A DNA stretch of 64,000 bases, taken from contig OY969772.1 of NCBI GenBank assembly GCA_963702935.1, positions 3,100,001 to 3,164,000 on the forward strand, read 5' to 3'. Each line of letters begins with the position of its first letter. The stretch's first letter is position 1. Origin of the DNA: DAOTWA01 sp963702935 (lineage in GTDB: Bacteria; Chloroflexota; Anaerolineae; Anaerolineales; Anaerolineaceae). Shown here piece by piece: positions 27,424-39,221 of this stretch. The notes beneath the pieces are model-generated. The model saw only the letters and a list, made by a program, of their open reading frames with translations. It made no database searches and had not been told where the DNA came from. Made by a program: the position numbers and the translations under genes.

Positions 27424-28836
27424 TTGATTAAACGAACTTTCTCTCTTCTCTTCGCAGCCTCTCTGATCGTTACTCTCCTGCTGGGGGCGTGTGCGCCGGT
27501 AGAGCCGGCCCCCGGCGGCACCCCGACGGCCTCTCCTGCGCCCCGGGCGACGCGCACGGCGCCCCCCGCGGTCACGTCCACCCCTGACAGCCAGTTGGGC
27601 GCAGACGCCGGCGCGCTGCGCGGAACCCAGATCGAGTTCTGGTACCCCTGGACGGGGGACGCCGCGAAGATTATCGAGCAGCAGGTGAGCCAGTTCAACA
27701 GCGCCAATTCGTGGGGCATCCGCGTGGAAACGCGCGCACTGGGGAACCCGGGCTACGTCTCGGATGAAGTCCAGGGGGTGCTGGGCACGCCCCAGACGCC
27801 CGACCTGGTGGTGGCCTACCCGGAACAAGCCCTCGCCTGGGACGGCGGCGCTTCAGCCCTGGTCGATTTGACGGCTTACGTCGAGGACTCCCAGTGGGGC
27901 CTGACCCCCCAGGAAGTGGCGGATTTTCCGGCGCCCATCTGGAATCTGGGCCTGGCCGGCAGCCAGCGCATCGGCATTCCCGCCGAGGCGTCTGCGCTAT
28001 TCCTGGCCTACAACGTGAGCTGGGCGCGCGAGCTGGGCTTTACCGCGCCGCCCACCACCCCGGACGAATTCAAGCAGCAGGCCTGCGCGGCGGCCGCGGC
28101 CAACGCGCAGGAGTCTGCCGTGGATAGGAAGGGCACCGGAGGGTGGATCGTCTCGACGGACGATTTGAGCGCGGCGGCCTGGATGGAAGCTTTTGGGGCC
28201 AACCTGGAGCCGTCTGCGCAAGGGGCCTATTCCCTGGGCACGGCGCAGACCCAGGCCGCGTTTGCTTATTTCCAGGCGCTTTACGCGCAGGGTTGCGCCT
28301 GGAAGGCGCTCAACCCCGAACCCTACGATTATTTCAGCGGCCACCAGGCGCTGTTCTATACGGCAAGCTTGAGCGATCTGGCCGCCCAGGTGCAAGCCAA
28401 CCGCCAGGCCAACAACAACGACCAATGGACGGTGCTACCCTTCCCTTCTGCGGCGGGGAAGCCGGCGGCGCTGGTGTATGGGCCCGCTTACGTGCTGCTG
28501 CGCACCAGCCCCGAAAGGCAACTGGCGGCCTGGCTGTTGGTGAAATGGCTGATCGACCCGCAGCGCGAGGCCGACCTGGCGACGGCAGACGGCAGCTTCC
28601 CGGCGCGCTCCTCGGCGCTTACCGGCAGCGCCGGCAGCCCGCAATGGGAGGCCGCCGCCAGGCTCCTGGTGGACGCGCGGCCGACGCCCCAGGCGGCTTC
28701 CTGGGTGACGGTGCGCAGCATCCTGAGCGACGCTTTTGCGGCCCTGTTCGACGCGCAGACCCAGGCCGAGCAGATTCCTGATATGGTCAGCCAGCTCGAC
28801 CAAACCGTGAAGGAAGTCTTGGGGCAGGCACAATGA
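27424..28836 (+). CDS. Family-1 extracellular solute-binding lipoprotein
   Basis: A 470-residue protein from a TTG start, with a signal ending VTLLLGAC and a Pro/Thr-rich linker to about residue 60. The mature part opens TQIEFWYPWTGDAAKIIEQQVSQFN, as in sugar-type (MalE/UgpB-like) binding proteins, and contains ALFLAYNVSWARELGF and WMEAFGANLEPSAQG. No permease or ATPase lies nearby, so it is an orphan binding protein in this window. The stop codon overlaps rnhA as ATGA. Confidence 0.88.
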   Translation: MIKRTFSLLFAASLIVTLLLGACAPVEPAPGGTPTASPAPRATRTAPPAVTSTPDSQLGADAGALRGTQIEFWYPWTGDAAKIIEQQVSQFNSANSWGIRVETRALGNPGYVSDEVQGVLGTPQTPDLVVAYPEQALAWDGGASALVDLTAYVEDSQWGLTPQEVADFPAPIWNLGLAGSQRIGIPAEASALFLAYNVSWARELGFTAPPTTPDEFKQQACAAAAANAQESAVDRKGTGGWIVSTDDLSAAAWMEAFGANLEPSAQGAYSLGTAQTQAAFAYFQALYAQGCAWKALNPEPYDYFSGHQALFYTASLSDLAAQVQANRQANNNDQWTVLPFPSAAGKPAALVYGPAYVLLRTSPERQLAAWLLVKWLIDPQREADLATADGSFPARSSALTGSAGSPQWEAAARLLVDARPTPQAASWVTVRSILSDAFAALFDAQTQAEQIPDMVSQLDQTVKEVLGQAQ

Positions 28837-29267
28837 AAGAGGAACTGGCGCCAGTCACGATCTTTTCGGATGGGGCCTGCCGCGGCAACCCGGGGCCGGG
28901 AGGGTGGGCGGCGCTATTGCGCTTTGGTGAGCATGAGAAGACCCTCAGCGGCGGCGAAAAGAACACCACCAACAACCGCATGGAGCTGACCGCGGCTATC
29001 AAGGCGCTGGAGGCGCTCAAAGGCCCCTGCCGGGTGTCTTTCTATACCGATTCGGAATACCTGCGGCGCGGCGTCACCGAGTGGCTGCCGGGCTGGAAGG
29101 CCAGAAACTGGCGGCGCAAGGAAGGTGCGCTGGCCAACGAAGACCTGTGGCGCAGGCTAGACGCGCTGACCGGTGTGCACCAGATAGATTGGAAGTGGGT
29201 GCGCGGGCACGCCGGTCACCCGGAGAACGAGCGTGTGGACCGCCTGGCGCGGCAGGCGATCCCTTAG
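28833..29267 (+). CDS. rnhA: Ribonuclease HI
   Basis: A 144-residue RNase HI that degrades the RNA strand of RNA-DNA hybrids. The acidic catalytic residues are in place: Asp13 (FSDGACRGNPGPGGW), Glu51 (NNRMELTA), Asp73 (YTDSEYL) and Asp136 (NERVDRLA), with the GHAGHP loop before the last. Length matches the E. coli enzyme closely (155). It overlaps the binding-protein gene by 4 nt and is probably cotranscribed with it. Confidence 0.95.
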   Translation: MKEELAPVTIFSDGACRGNPGPGGWAALLRFGEHEKTLSGGEKNTTNNRMELTAAIKALEALKGPCRVSFYTDSEYLRRGVTEWLPGWKARNWRRKEGALANEDLWRRLDALTGVHQIDWKWVRGHAGHPENERVDRLARQAIP

Positions 29268-29354
29268 GAATCCACCACTGAGGCGCGGAGAGCGCAGAGG
29301 GGTTTAAGATTTCACGCAGAGTCAGAGAAACGCTCGCTCGAGGAAAATATTTCT

Positions 29355-29428
29355 ACCACCAGGTTCACCAAGGGCGCCAAGCTTTTTATAATCTTATTTT
29401 TCTTGGTGTACTTGGTGAACTTTGTGGT
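29355..29428. repeat. 27-bp imperfect inverted repeat
   Basis: The arms 29355-29381 and 29402-29428 share GTTCACCAAG / CTTGGTGAAC, with an AT-rich middle. It stands in the gap after rnhA next to a degenerate GCGGAGAGCGCAGAGG motif and may end transcription in both directions. Confidence 0.6.
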
Positions 29429-29461
29429 TTAGCGTTTTTCCCTTTCCCGACGATGGGATGG

Positions 29462-29495
29462 AAAAAGAAAAGAGCTCCCTTCGATGGGAGCTCTT
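29462..29495 (-). terminator. Terminator of the tRNA-Gly/tRNA-Cys operon
   Basis: On the minus strand AAGAGCTCCC and GGGAGCTCTT form a 10-bp stem followed by TTCTTTTTC, 8 nt after tRNA-Cys. Confidence 0.85.
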
Positions 29496-29502
29496 GAATT
29501 AG

Positions 29503-29573
29503 AGGCGACGACGGGATTTGAACCCGTGATCAGGGTTTTGCAGACCCTTGCCTTCCCACTTGGCCACGTCGCC
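29503..29573 (-). tRNA. tRNA-Cys (GCA)
   Basis: The 7-bp acceptor GGCGACG/CGTCGCC, anticodon loop TCTGCAAA with GCA, T-loop TTCAAAT and discriminator U all fit tRNA-Cys. CCA is not encoded. Length 71 nt. It is the second gene of a two-tRNA unit. Confidence 0.93.
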
Positions 29574-29585
29574 GGGATAAAATTC

Positions 29586-29631
29586 TGGCTGATAGCAAAT
29601 GGCTCATTCATTAACCATCTGCTATCAGCCA
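29586..29631. repeat. Perfect 12-bp inverted repeat between the two tRNA genes
   Basis: TGGCTGATAGCA (29586-29597) and TGCTATCAGCCA (29620-29631) enclose a loop with a further 4-bp ATGG/CCAT pairing. In the precursor RNA this forms a hairpin between the tRNAs that could guide processing. Confidence 0.75.
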
Positions 29632-29648
29632 TTTACCTGGAAATACAG

Positions 29649-29721
29649 AGCGGGCGATGGGACTCGAACCCACGACCTCTTCCTTGGCAAGGAAGCATTC
29701 TACCAACTGAACCACGCCCGC
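29649..29721 (-). tRNA. tRNA-Gly (GCC)
   Basis: Acceptor GCGGGCG/CGCCCGC, D-loop with GTTGGTAGA, anticodon GCC in CTTGCCAAG, T-loop TTCGAGT and discriminator U. CCA is not encoded. Length 73 nt. It is the first gene after the promoter at 29.84 kb. Confidence 0.95.
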
Positions 29722-29836
29722 AGGTTTAGCACCGCTCGAGGATATTCTCCCCATTCTGTGCCGTCTCGTTATCTCTTGTCAAGGTGCTGAATTCGGCAAG
29801 CTTCCGTTCAATGGCTGTGAGATAACGACGGTCGAG

Positions 29837-29865
29837 ATTATAACGGATGTCCCTGTGTACGTCAA
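29837..29865 (-). promoter_or_regulatory. Promoter of the tRNA-Gly/tRNA-Cys operon
   Basis: TTGACG (29860-29865), a 17-bp spacer and TATAAT (29837-29842) on the minus strand. A second TTGACA lies nearer the tRNA without a good -10. The ISKra4-like copy 2 inserted only 29 bp upstream of the -35 box. Confidence 0.8.
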
Positions 29866-29902
29866 CCCTAAGAGAGAAGAATTTTGAAGGAAAATCAGGA
29901 GA

Positions 29903-31343
29903 GGGTGCATCCCAGAAACGTGGAGGAAGTGAGATAATAGGACAGTAATACTCCTAATAGAGGTTGCTGTCATGAAGAAAACCCGAGCACAAAGGCAAAC
30001 GGAATTAAAGGCGAAAGCCGATGAAATCATCGAGCAATTGCTGAATTGGACAGACGAGAACCAAAAGCCCAGCTTGACGCAAATCGAGGATATCGTTTTG
30101 AAATTGCGCGGTGAACTTGGTCAGGCGATGATTGAGAATGTGGTCAGTGGGCAAGAAGCGGTGCAACCAGTGGAAGAGATACGCTGTAGCCAGTGTGGGC
30201 GAGCAATGCAGAACAAAGGGAAGCGCGAGAGGCAGATGGAAACTCGAGCGGGAGAAGTTGAGCTCAGCCGGGGATATTACACCTGTCCGGAATGTGGAGG
30301 CAGGATTTTTCCCCCTGGATGAACAACTCGGGCTACAAGACAAGCATATGAGTGAGGGGGTGGGGAAATTAGTGGTTTGGCTGAGTGGGATGATGCCATT
30401 TGAGCGGGTAGAGCAGGTGTTGGAGCAAGTGGGACAGCTGCATGTATCGCGCAATAGTGCTTGGCGCGAGGCCAACCGCTGGGGGGAAGGATTACGTCAG
30501 GCAGAAATGGCTGAAGCCGAGCAAGCGGGGCAGGTGGAAATGCGGGGAGGGGTCGTTCCAGGAGAAAGCCTGCGCTCTGAACGCCTGGGGGTAAGTCTGG
30601 ATGGGTTCATGATCAATGTACGCGAAGAAGGCTGGAAAGAAGTGAAGGCTGGGAGTGTCTTTCGGGTAGAGAAAAGGGGAAAAATGGACGAAATCACCCA
30701 AGAGGAACTGGAAGTGGGTCAAGCCGTCGAGAATAGTTATGTGGCTTACCTGGGTGGGCCGGAGGTGTTTGGGGAGAAGTTGTGGGCAGAAGCCAGAAGA
30801 AGACGCTGGACAACGGCAGGCGATACCCAGGTGGTAGCTGATGGAGCGGTTTGGATCTGGAATCTAGCCTCCGACCACTTTTATGATAGTGTTCAGGTGG
30901 TCGATTGGTCCCATGCGAAATCTCACCTGGCGCATGCCGCCCAGTTGCTATATGGTGAAGGAACCAACCTGGCGCAGCGTTGGCTCAATGACCAGGAAAC
31001 CCGTTTGTATCAAGGCCAAGCTGAAGATATAGCAGCCACGATCCGGGATTCGGCCAACAAAGACGCAGCCAACGCAGCGGAGTTACTCACGGAAGCAGGC
31101 TATTTTGAGAGCAATAAGAGACGCATGGAATATCTGGACCGGCGTATGGAAGGGTGGGTCATTGGAAGCGGCATGATCGAAAGTGGGGCCAAACAATACC
31201 AGGCTCGTTTCAAAGGGCCAGGAATGCAATGGAGCCGAAAGGGAGCAGAAAGATTATTACCGGTACGAACGGCTATTTTGAGTAACCGTTTTGATGAACT
31301 GTGGCATCGTGTTTACTACTCGCCAAATAATTGAGATGCACCC
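29903..31343 (+). mobile_element. ISKra4-like insertion sequence, copy 2 (1441 bp)
   Basis: Same length, ends and gene order as copy 1. The flanking direct repeat is ATCAGGAGA, 9 bp (29894-29902 and 31344-31352). Its right-hand duplication is also the left-hand duplication of the next, unrelated IS, so the two elements sit back to back at one target. Confidence 0.92.
29972..31334 (+). CDS. ISKra4-like transposase, two frames joined by a +1 shift (copy 2)
   Basis: Protein sequence identical to copy 1 in both frames: a 116-residue zinc-ribbon N-terminal part (29972-30322), then the DDE part one base later in frame to 31334. The putative shift site TTT-CCC-C-CTG and the closing TGA are unchanged. 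The one base difference from copy 1 (30593) is a silent Val codon change. Function: cut or copy transposition of this element. Confidence 0.85.
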
Positions 31344-31352
31344 ATCAGGAGA

Positions 31353-32566
31353 GTGTTCGTCCCAAAACTGGTAGGTCTTGAAAAAAGAGCAAGCCCAGGT
31401 TAAATTGGTAGTTACTTAGGCCAACAATTTACCGGAGCTTGCGATGTCAATTGTCACTTTACATTTACCAGAAGTCAAGGTTTGTGAAACAAGTCGTCCG
31501 AAACGATGCCCAGTGTGTGGGGGAGAAACATTTCAGCGATGGGGAGGGGCGATCAGGAAAGTACGCGATCCACAAATTAAGGAAGTGGTGGTATATCGCT
31601 ATTGTTGTTGCACCTGTCGCCACACGTTTCGGCACTATCCGGAAGGGATCAGTCAAGCCCAGCAAACGGTGCGGATGAAGGCACTGGCGGCAATTGGCTG
31701 GATATTGGGGATGAGTTATCGCGGGGCATCCGGCTTTTTTGGGGCATTTCGGGTGGAAATAGGGCGGATGAGTATATGGCGGGATGTGCAAGAGCGGGCC
31801 AGGCAATTGGAGAAAGAGCGGCATTGGAAGAAGGTGAGGGTGGCGGGGGTAGACGGGGCGTATGTGAAGGGATGGGGAGAAACGCAAAAGGTATTGGTGG
31901 TGGTAGACATGGGGACGGGCGACCCGATCACGGTGGGGTATCTGGATGAGAAGGACCCACAGGCAGTGAAGAAGTTTCTTGAACCACTGGTGCAGCGTCT
32001 GGGGATCAGCGTGATTGTGACCGACGATTTGGCCAGTTACAAGCAAGTGGCGGATGACTTACAGTTGGAACACCAGGTATGCCAGTTCCATCTGCGGCGC
32101 TGGGTAGGACGCACGTTGCATGAATTGAAGGAAAGCTTGCCCCCCGATTGGCTGTGGATGGTAGATGAGGTAAAGCAGTTGCTTGCAGATTTGCCCATCG
32201 AGGGTGACAAGCGCCTGGTGGCTTTGGGACGCCAATTTCCACCGGCTCAAGCCAAACGAGCCGGGAGTGAATCTACGCCGCTTGAACAATTGCGTTATCT
32301 AATCGTCCGTCTGGGCGAAAATTGGGCTCGTTTTCGGGTATTCAATTGGCAGCCGGACGTGCCCTGGACGAATAACCCAACCGAACAAGTGATAGGTCGC
32401 ATGAAAATGCGAGCCCGGACGGTTCGAGGGTATAAAAACTGGGATGGCATGACCAGTGGCCTGATGGCGGCCGGAGTGAAACTTGCATGATTTTCTCGCT
32501 CAGGCAAGGGAGAATGCTGCCTGCTCCCAATTCCTGAAATTCGCCAACCAAGTTTGGGACAAACAC
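31353..32566 (+). mobile_element. Second IS type, ISL3-like (1214 bp)
   Basis: Imperfect terminal inverted repeats, GTGTTCGTCCCAAAACTGGT at the left and GTGTTTGTCCCAAACTTGGT (reverse complement of the right end), are flanked by an 8-bp duplication TCAGGAGA (31345-31352 and 32567-32574). Family assignment rests on the transposase and is tentative. Confidence 0.85.
31444..32490 (+). CDS. DDE transposase with N-terminal zinc finger (ISL3-like)
   Basis: A 348-residue intact transposase with GGAG 6 nt before the ATG. The N-terminus has a CPVCGG...CCCTCRHTF zinc-finger module. Candidate catalytic residues are Asp in VAGVDGAYVKGW, Asp in VIVTDDLASYK and Glu in PWTNNPTEQVIGRMKMRAR; a CQFHLRRWV segment lies between. 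The zinc finger and the terminal GYKN motif resemble ISL3, while NNPTEQ also recalls other DDE families, so the exact family is uncertain. It has no frameshift and appears functional. Confidence 0.8.
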   Translation: MSIVTLHLPEVKVCETSRPKRCPVCGGETFQRWGGAIRKVRDPQIKEVVVYRYCCCTCRHTFRHYPEGISQAQQTVRMKALAAIGWILGMSYRGASGFFGAFRVEIGRMSIWRDVQERARQLEKERHWKKVRVAGVDGAYVKGWGETQKVLVVVDMGTGDPITVGYLDEKDPQAVKKFLEPLVQRLGISVIVTDDLASYKQVADDLQLEHQVCQFHLRRWVGRTLHELKESLPPDWLWMVDEVKQLLADLPIEGDKRLVALGRQFPPAQAKRAGSESTPLEQLRYLIVRLGENWARFRVFNWQPDVPWTNNPTEQVIGRMKMRARTVRGYKNWDGMTSGLMAAGVKLA

Positions 32567-32581
32567 TCAGGAGAAGTGATC

Positions 32582-32610
32582 TTGAATAAATAGAACAACT
32601 GTGCTATACT
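32582..32610 (+). promoter_or_regulatory. Promoter of the lytic transglycosylase gene
   Basis: TTGAAT (32582-32587), a 17-bp spacer and TATACT (32605-32610). It begins 8 bp after the right target duplication of the ISL3-like element, so the insertion removed all native sequence upstream of the core promoter. Confidence 0.7.
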
Positions 32611-32644
32611 TCAAACAGATCCATTCTTATTGAGGACAGGTTCG

Positions 32645-33271
32645 ATGAATCGAGTACAATCGGCGGTTTTCCCAGGCGCAGTCTTCGGCAGCTTTATCGT
32701 AGCCTTGATTGCTTTTCTCGTGACGGCCAACCTTTCTCCGGCAGCTTTGATCCAGAGCCAGGCAATCCTGGCTCAAGCGGCGCCGGCCAGCCCGGCGGCC
32801 GCAGTGAATTCTGACCAGCCTCAGGCAGACGCTGCCAATCCGAGCGTGGCGGCGGACTGCCCGGTCAGCGCGGCTTTCCCGGAAAACGTTCGGCAATGGT
32901 GCAGCCTGATCGCCAAATACGCGCAAGAAAACCAGCTCGACCCCAACCTGATCGCGGCTGTGATCCTGCAGGAGAGCGGCGGGAATCCTCAGGCTTACTC
33001 GAAGAGTGGGGCGGTGGGGTTGATGCAGGTGATGCCCAGGGATGGGATTGCCGCCTCTTTCACCTGTAACGGCCAGCCTTGTTTCGGCTCCCGACCCACG
33101 ATCGGCGAGCTGCAAGACCCCGAATACAACATTGCCTATGGAACTCGCATGTTGGCCGGGCTGGTAGGCAAGTACGGCGACGTACGAGAAGCCTTGAAGT
33201 CCTATGGCCCGATCAACGTGGGGTATTATTACGCGGATATCGTCCTCAACCTCCTGCAAAAGTACCAATAA
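32645..33271 (+). CDS. Lytic transglycosylase (SLT domain)
   Basis: A ~208-residue exported or membrane-anchored peptidoglycan enzyme. An N-terminal hydrophobic segment (SFIVALIAFLVTA) is followed by an Ala/Pro linker and an SLT domain from about residue 85: LIAAVILQESGGNPQAYS with the catalytic Glu, GAVGLMQVMP, and NIAYGTRMLAGLVGKYGDVREAL. It cleaves the glycan strand to a 1,6-anhydro product. I prefer the ATG at 32645 over an in-frame TTG 15 nt upstream. It ends shortly before the cupredoxin gene. Confidence 0.88.
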   Translation: MNRVQSAVFPGAVFGSFIVALIAFLVTANLSPAALIQSQAILAQAAPASPAAAVNSDQPQADAANPSVAADCPVSAAFPENVRQWCSLIAKYAQENQLDPNLIAAVILQESGGNPQAYSKSGAVGLMQVMPRDGIAASFTCNGQPCFGSRPTIGELQDPEYNIAYGTRMLAGLVGKYGDVREALKSYGPINVGYYYADIVLNLLQKYQ

Positions 33272-33433
33272 AACCATGCTTCTAATCCTTTCAGGCTATC
33301 GGGGTGATGGCAAGATCACACCATCGGATGATTGCCCTCCTTAGGCCCAGCCGGTAAACTACCAGTATAGAAGTCAACAGGAGAAGCAATCGAACTACAG
33401 AGATCCGAATCTCGCGTGCGGAAAGGAATGGAT

Positions 33434-33847
33434 ATGAAAAAATTAGCATTACTATTGGGTACATTGATGGTCCTGTCTATGGCGCTGGCGGCTTGTGGAG
33501 GCAGTGGGGGCGGCTCAAGCAACGGGTCGACGACGCTCAACGTCACGATGACCGACTTCGCTTACAATCCCAATACGTGGGTTGTACCGGCGAACACGAA
33601 GATTACTCTAAACCTCACGAACAATGGAACCGTAGACCACACCTGGGTGCTCATGGATCAACCGGTGACACCGCCTTTTAGCGATAGCAATAAATCGAAC
33701 GTCCTGTTTTCATCCGGGAACGTTGCGGCGGGAAAAACCGCGACCTTGAGCTTCACCTCGCCCAGCACTTCGGGGACTTATGAAGTGGTCTGCGATTTGC
33801 CCGGCCACCTGGAGGCCGGAATGGACGGCACATTAACGGTGAAATAA
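33434..33847 (+). CDS. Cupredoxin-domain lipoprotein
   Basis: A 137-residue protein from the ATG at 33434 (AAAGGA about 7 nt upstream). The lipoprotein signal ends MALAAC (Cys21), followed by a Gly/Ser linker and one blue-copper domain. The expected type-1 copper ligands are visible: His69 (DHTW), Cys120 (VVCDLPGH), His125 and Met130 (EAGM). It could carry electrons at the membrane like auracyanin or plastocyanin, but no partner oxidase is nearby. Confidence 0.88.
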   Translation: MKKLALLLGTLMVLSMALAACGGSGGGSSNGSTTLNVTMTDFAYNPNTWVVPANTKITLNLTNNGTVDHTWVLMDQPVTPPFSDSNKSNVLFSSGNVAAGKTATLSFTSPSTSGTYEVVCDLPGHLEAGMDGTLTVK

Positions 33848-33891
33848 GGGTAGATTTCTACAAAGTTTATCGGTAAGGAATTTACTGGTAA

Positions 33892-33928
33892 AAGTTGAGC
33901 GCCCGCAGATTTTACGGGCGCTCAACTT
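33892..33928 (+). terminator. Large hairpin after the cupredoxin gene
   Basis: A 14-bp perfect stem built on GTTGAGCGCCCG / CGGGCGCTCAAC with a 9-nt loop, followed only by TTCATGG. A TATAAT lies just downstream (about 33933-33938) with TTTACG 17 bp before it, so a promoter may overlap the hairpin. Confidence 0.6.
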
Positions 33929-34022
33929 CATGGTATAATAATACCTGTCGCCGGATTGGTTGGAGCTCGGGACTTTATGGAGCTTCCAATCTATGTATTC
34001 TTTTGTCGCCGGCCAATTCGAC

Positions 34023-34051
34023 TTGACTAAATAAATACAGTTTGATATAAT
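34023..34051 (+). promoter_or_regulatory. Promoter of rpoB
   Basis: TTGACT (34023-34028), 17-bp spacer, TATAAT (34046-34051), about 80 nt before the rpoB start. The 284-bp gap upstream of rpoB holds no gene. Confidence 0.85.
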
Positions 34052-34131
34052 TATCGATTGCTTTTCTATGACACCTGCATAGAAGTGAGTGTTTATTTTT
34101 GTCGGCCAGGTTTATAAACCAGGAGAAACCA

Positions 34132-38044
<3,913 letters not shown>

Positions 38045-38058
38045 ACTCGCAAAATTTC

Positions 38059-38087
38059 TTGACTTCCCTTCGGGGGCATGGTAAAAT
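38059..38087 (+). promoter_or_regulatory. Promoter of the rpsL operon
   Basis: TTGACT (38059-38064), 17-bp spacer, TAAAAT (38082-38087). GGGGG before and CCCCC after the -10 box could also pair in RNA read through from rpoB. Confidence 0.75.
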
Positions 38088-38137
38088 TGTCCCCCGTTGC
38101 CTTTGAAGGATTAAGTATCAGGCTTATTGGAAACCCT

Positions 38138-38172
38138 AGGTGAGGCCATCATCGCGAACGATGGCCTCACCT
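38138..38172 (+). promoter_or_regulatory. Leader hairpin before rpsL
   Basis: A 13-bp perfect stem (AGGTGAGGCCATC with GATGGCCTCACCT) with a 9-nt loop lies in the transcribed leader, without a T-tract. It may be an attenuator or ribosomal-protein binding site. Confidence 0.55.
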
Positions 38173-38234
38173 GATGAAAGACAAAACTCATTGGCGAGTC
38201 ATTCGCCGCAGGATATTCTATTTGGAGGCAGAAG

Positions 38235-38651
38235 GTGCCAACGATCAACCAACTGATTCGCAAAGGTCGCCAGTCGAAGAAGGTAAAAAGCAAAGCGCCA
38301 GCGCTACTGTACACCTTAAATACCGTGAAACAACGCCGCGTTCGGCAACGCGTTGGGGCACCTCAGAAGCGTGGGGTGTGCACGGTGGTACGTACGATGA
38401 CCCCCAAGAAGCCAAACTCCGCTCTGCGCAAGATCGCCCGCGTGCGTCTGACCAACGGGATCGAAGTGACGGCTTATATTCCCGGCGAAGGCCACCAGCT
38501 TCAGGAGCACTCCGTAGTGCTGGTGCGCGGCGGGCGTGTCAAGGACCTGCCCGGCGTGCGCTATCACATCGTGCGGGGTACCCTGGATACGACGGGTGTA
38601 GCCAAACGGCAGCAAGGTCGCTCGAAATACGGCGCCAAGCGCCCCAAGTAA
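38235..38651 (+). CDS. rpsL: 30S ribosomal protein S12
   Basis: A 138-residue S12 starting at GTG with GGAGG upstream (MPTINQLIRKGRQSKK). The decoding-centre loop is intact: TMTPKKPNSALRKIA-type MTPKKPNSALRKIA and GEGHQLQEHSVVLVRGGRVKDLPGVRYH. The lysine at the classical streptomycin position in PKKPNS is wild type. The gene opens the str operon. Confidence 0.98.
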   Translation: MPTINQLIRKGRQSKKVKSKAPALLYTLNTVKQRRVRQRVGAPQKRGVCTVVRTMTPKKPNSALRKIARVRLTNGIEVTAYIPGEGHQLQEHSVVLVRGGRVKDLPGVRYHIVRGTLDTTGVAKRQQGRSKYGAKRPK

Positions 38652-38708
38652 TCCGTATGGCCGGGAAACCGGCTAAATCACCCTGGACGATTGGATGGAG
38701 ATGGTTTA

Positions 38709-39179
38709 ATGTCACGACGTGCAAAACCTGAAAAGCGGGAAGTTATCCCCGACGCACGCTATAGCAATATCAACGTGCAATTATTTGTTCATCGCATTAT
38801 GCGCCGCGGGAAAAAGAGCACTGCTGTGCGCTCGATGTATCAATCGATGGCCCTGGTCGAAGAACGCACCGGAAAGAATCCGGTGGAGGTTCTCGAGCAG
38901 GCGCTCAAAAACGTTGGCCCTGCCATGGAAGTTCGCCCGCGGCGTGTGGGCGGCGCTACTTACCAGGTGCCTATGGAAGTTCCCTCTTCCCGCCGGTTGA
39001 CCCTGGCCATGCGCTGGATCATCGATTCGGCTCGAGCTCGCTCGGGGAAGTCCTTCGCCGAGAAGCTGGCCGGCGAGGTGATGGACGCTTTCAACAATCA
39101 GGGCGCCGCGATCCGCAAACGCGAAGAGACCCATAAAATGGCCGAAGCCAACCGCGCTTTCTCGCACTACCGGATGTAG
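38709..39179 (+). CDS. rpsG: 30S ribosomal protein S7
   Basis: A 156-residue S7, the normal bacterial length, from the ATG at 38709 (MSRRAKPEKREVIPD). VEVRPRRVGGATYQVP is seen as MEVRPRRVGGATYQVPMEV, with the C-terminal RANRAFSHYRM-like ANRAFSHYRM. S7 nucleates the 30S head and in many bacteria represses its own operon. Confidence 0.98.
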   Translation: MSRRAKPEKREVIPDARYSNINVQLFVHRIMRRGKKSTAVRSMYQSMALVEERTGKNPVEVLEQALKNVGPAMEVRPRRVGGATYQVPMEVPSSRRLTLAMRWIIDSARARSGKSFAEKLAGEVMDAFNNQGAAIRKREETHKMAEANRAFSHYRM

Positions 39180-39221
39180 TGTGAGAGGCAGGTTTAGAGA
39201 GCTTCGAGAGTTAGGTGTGTA

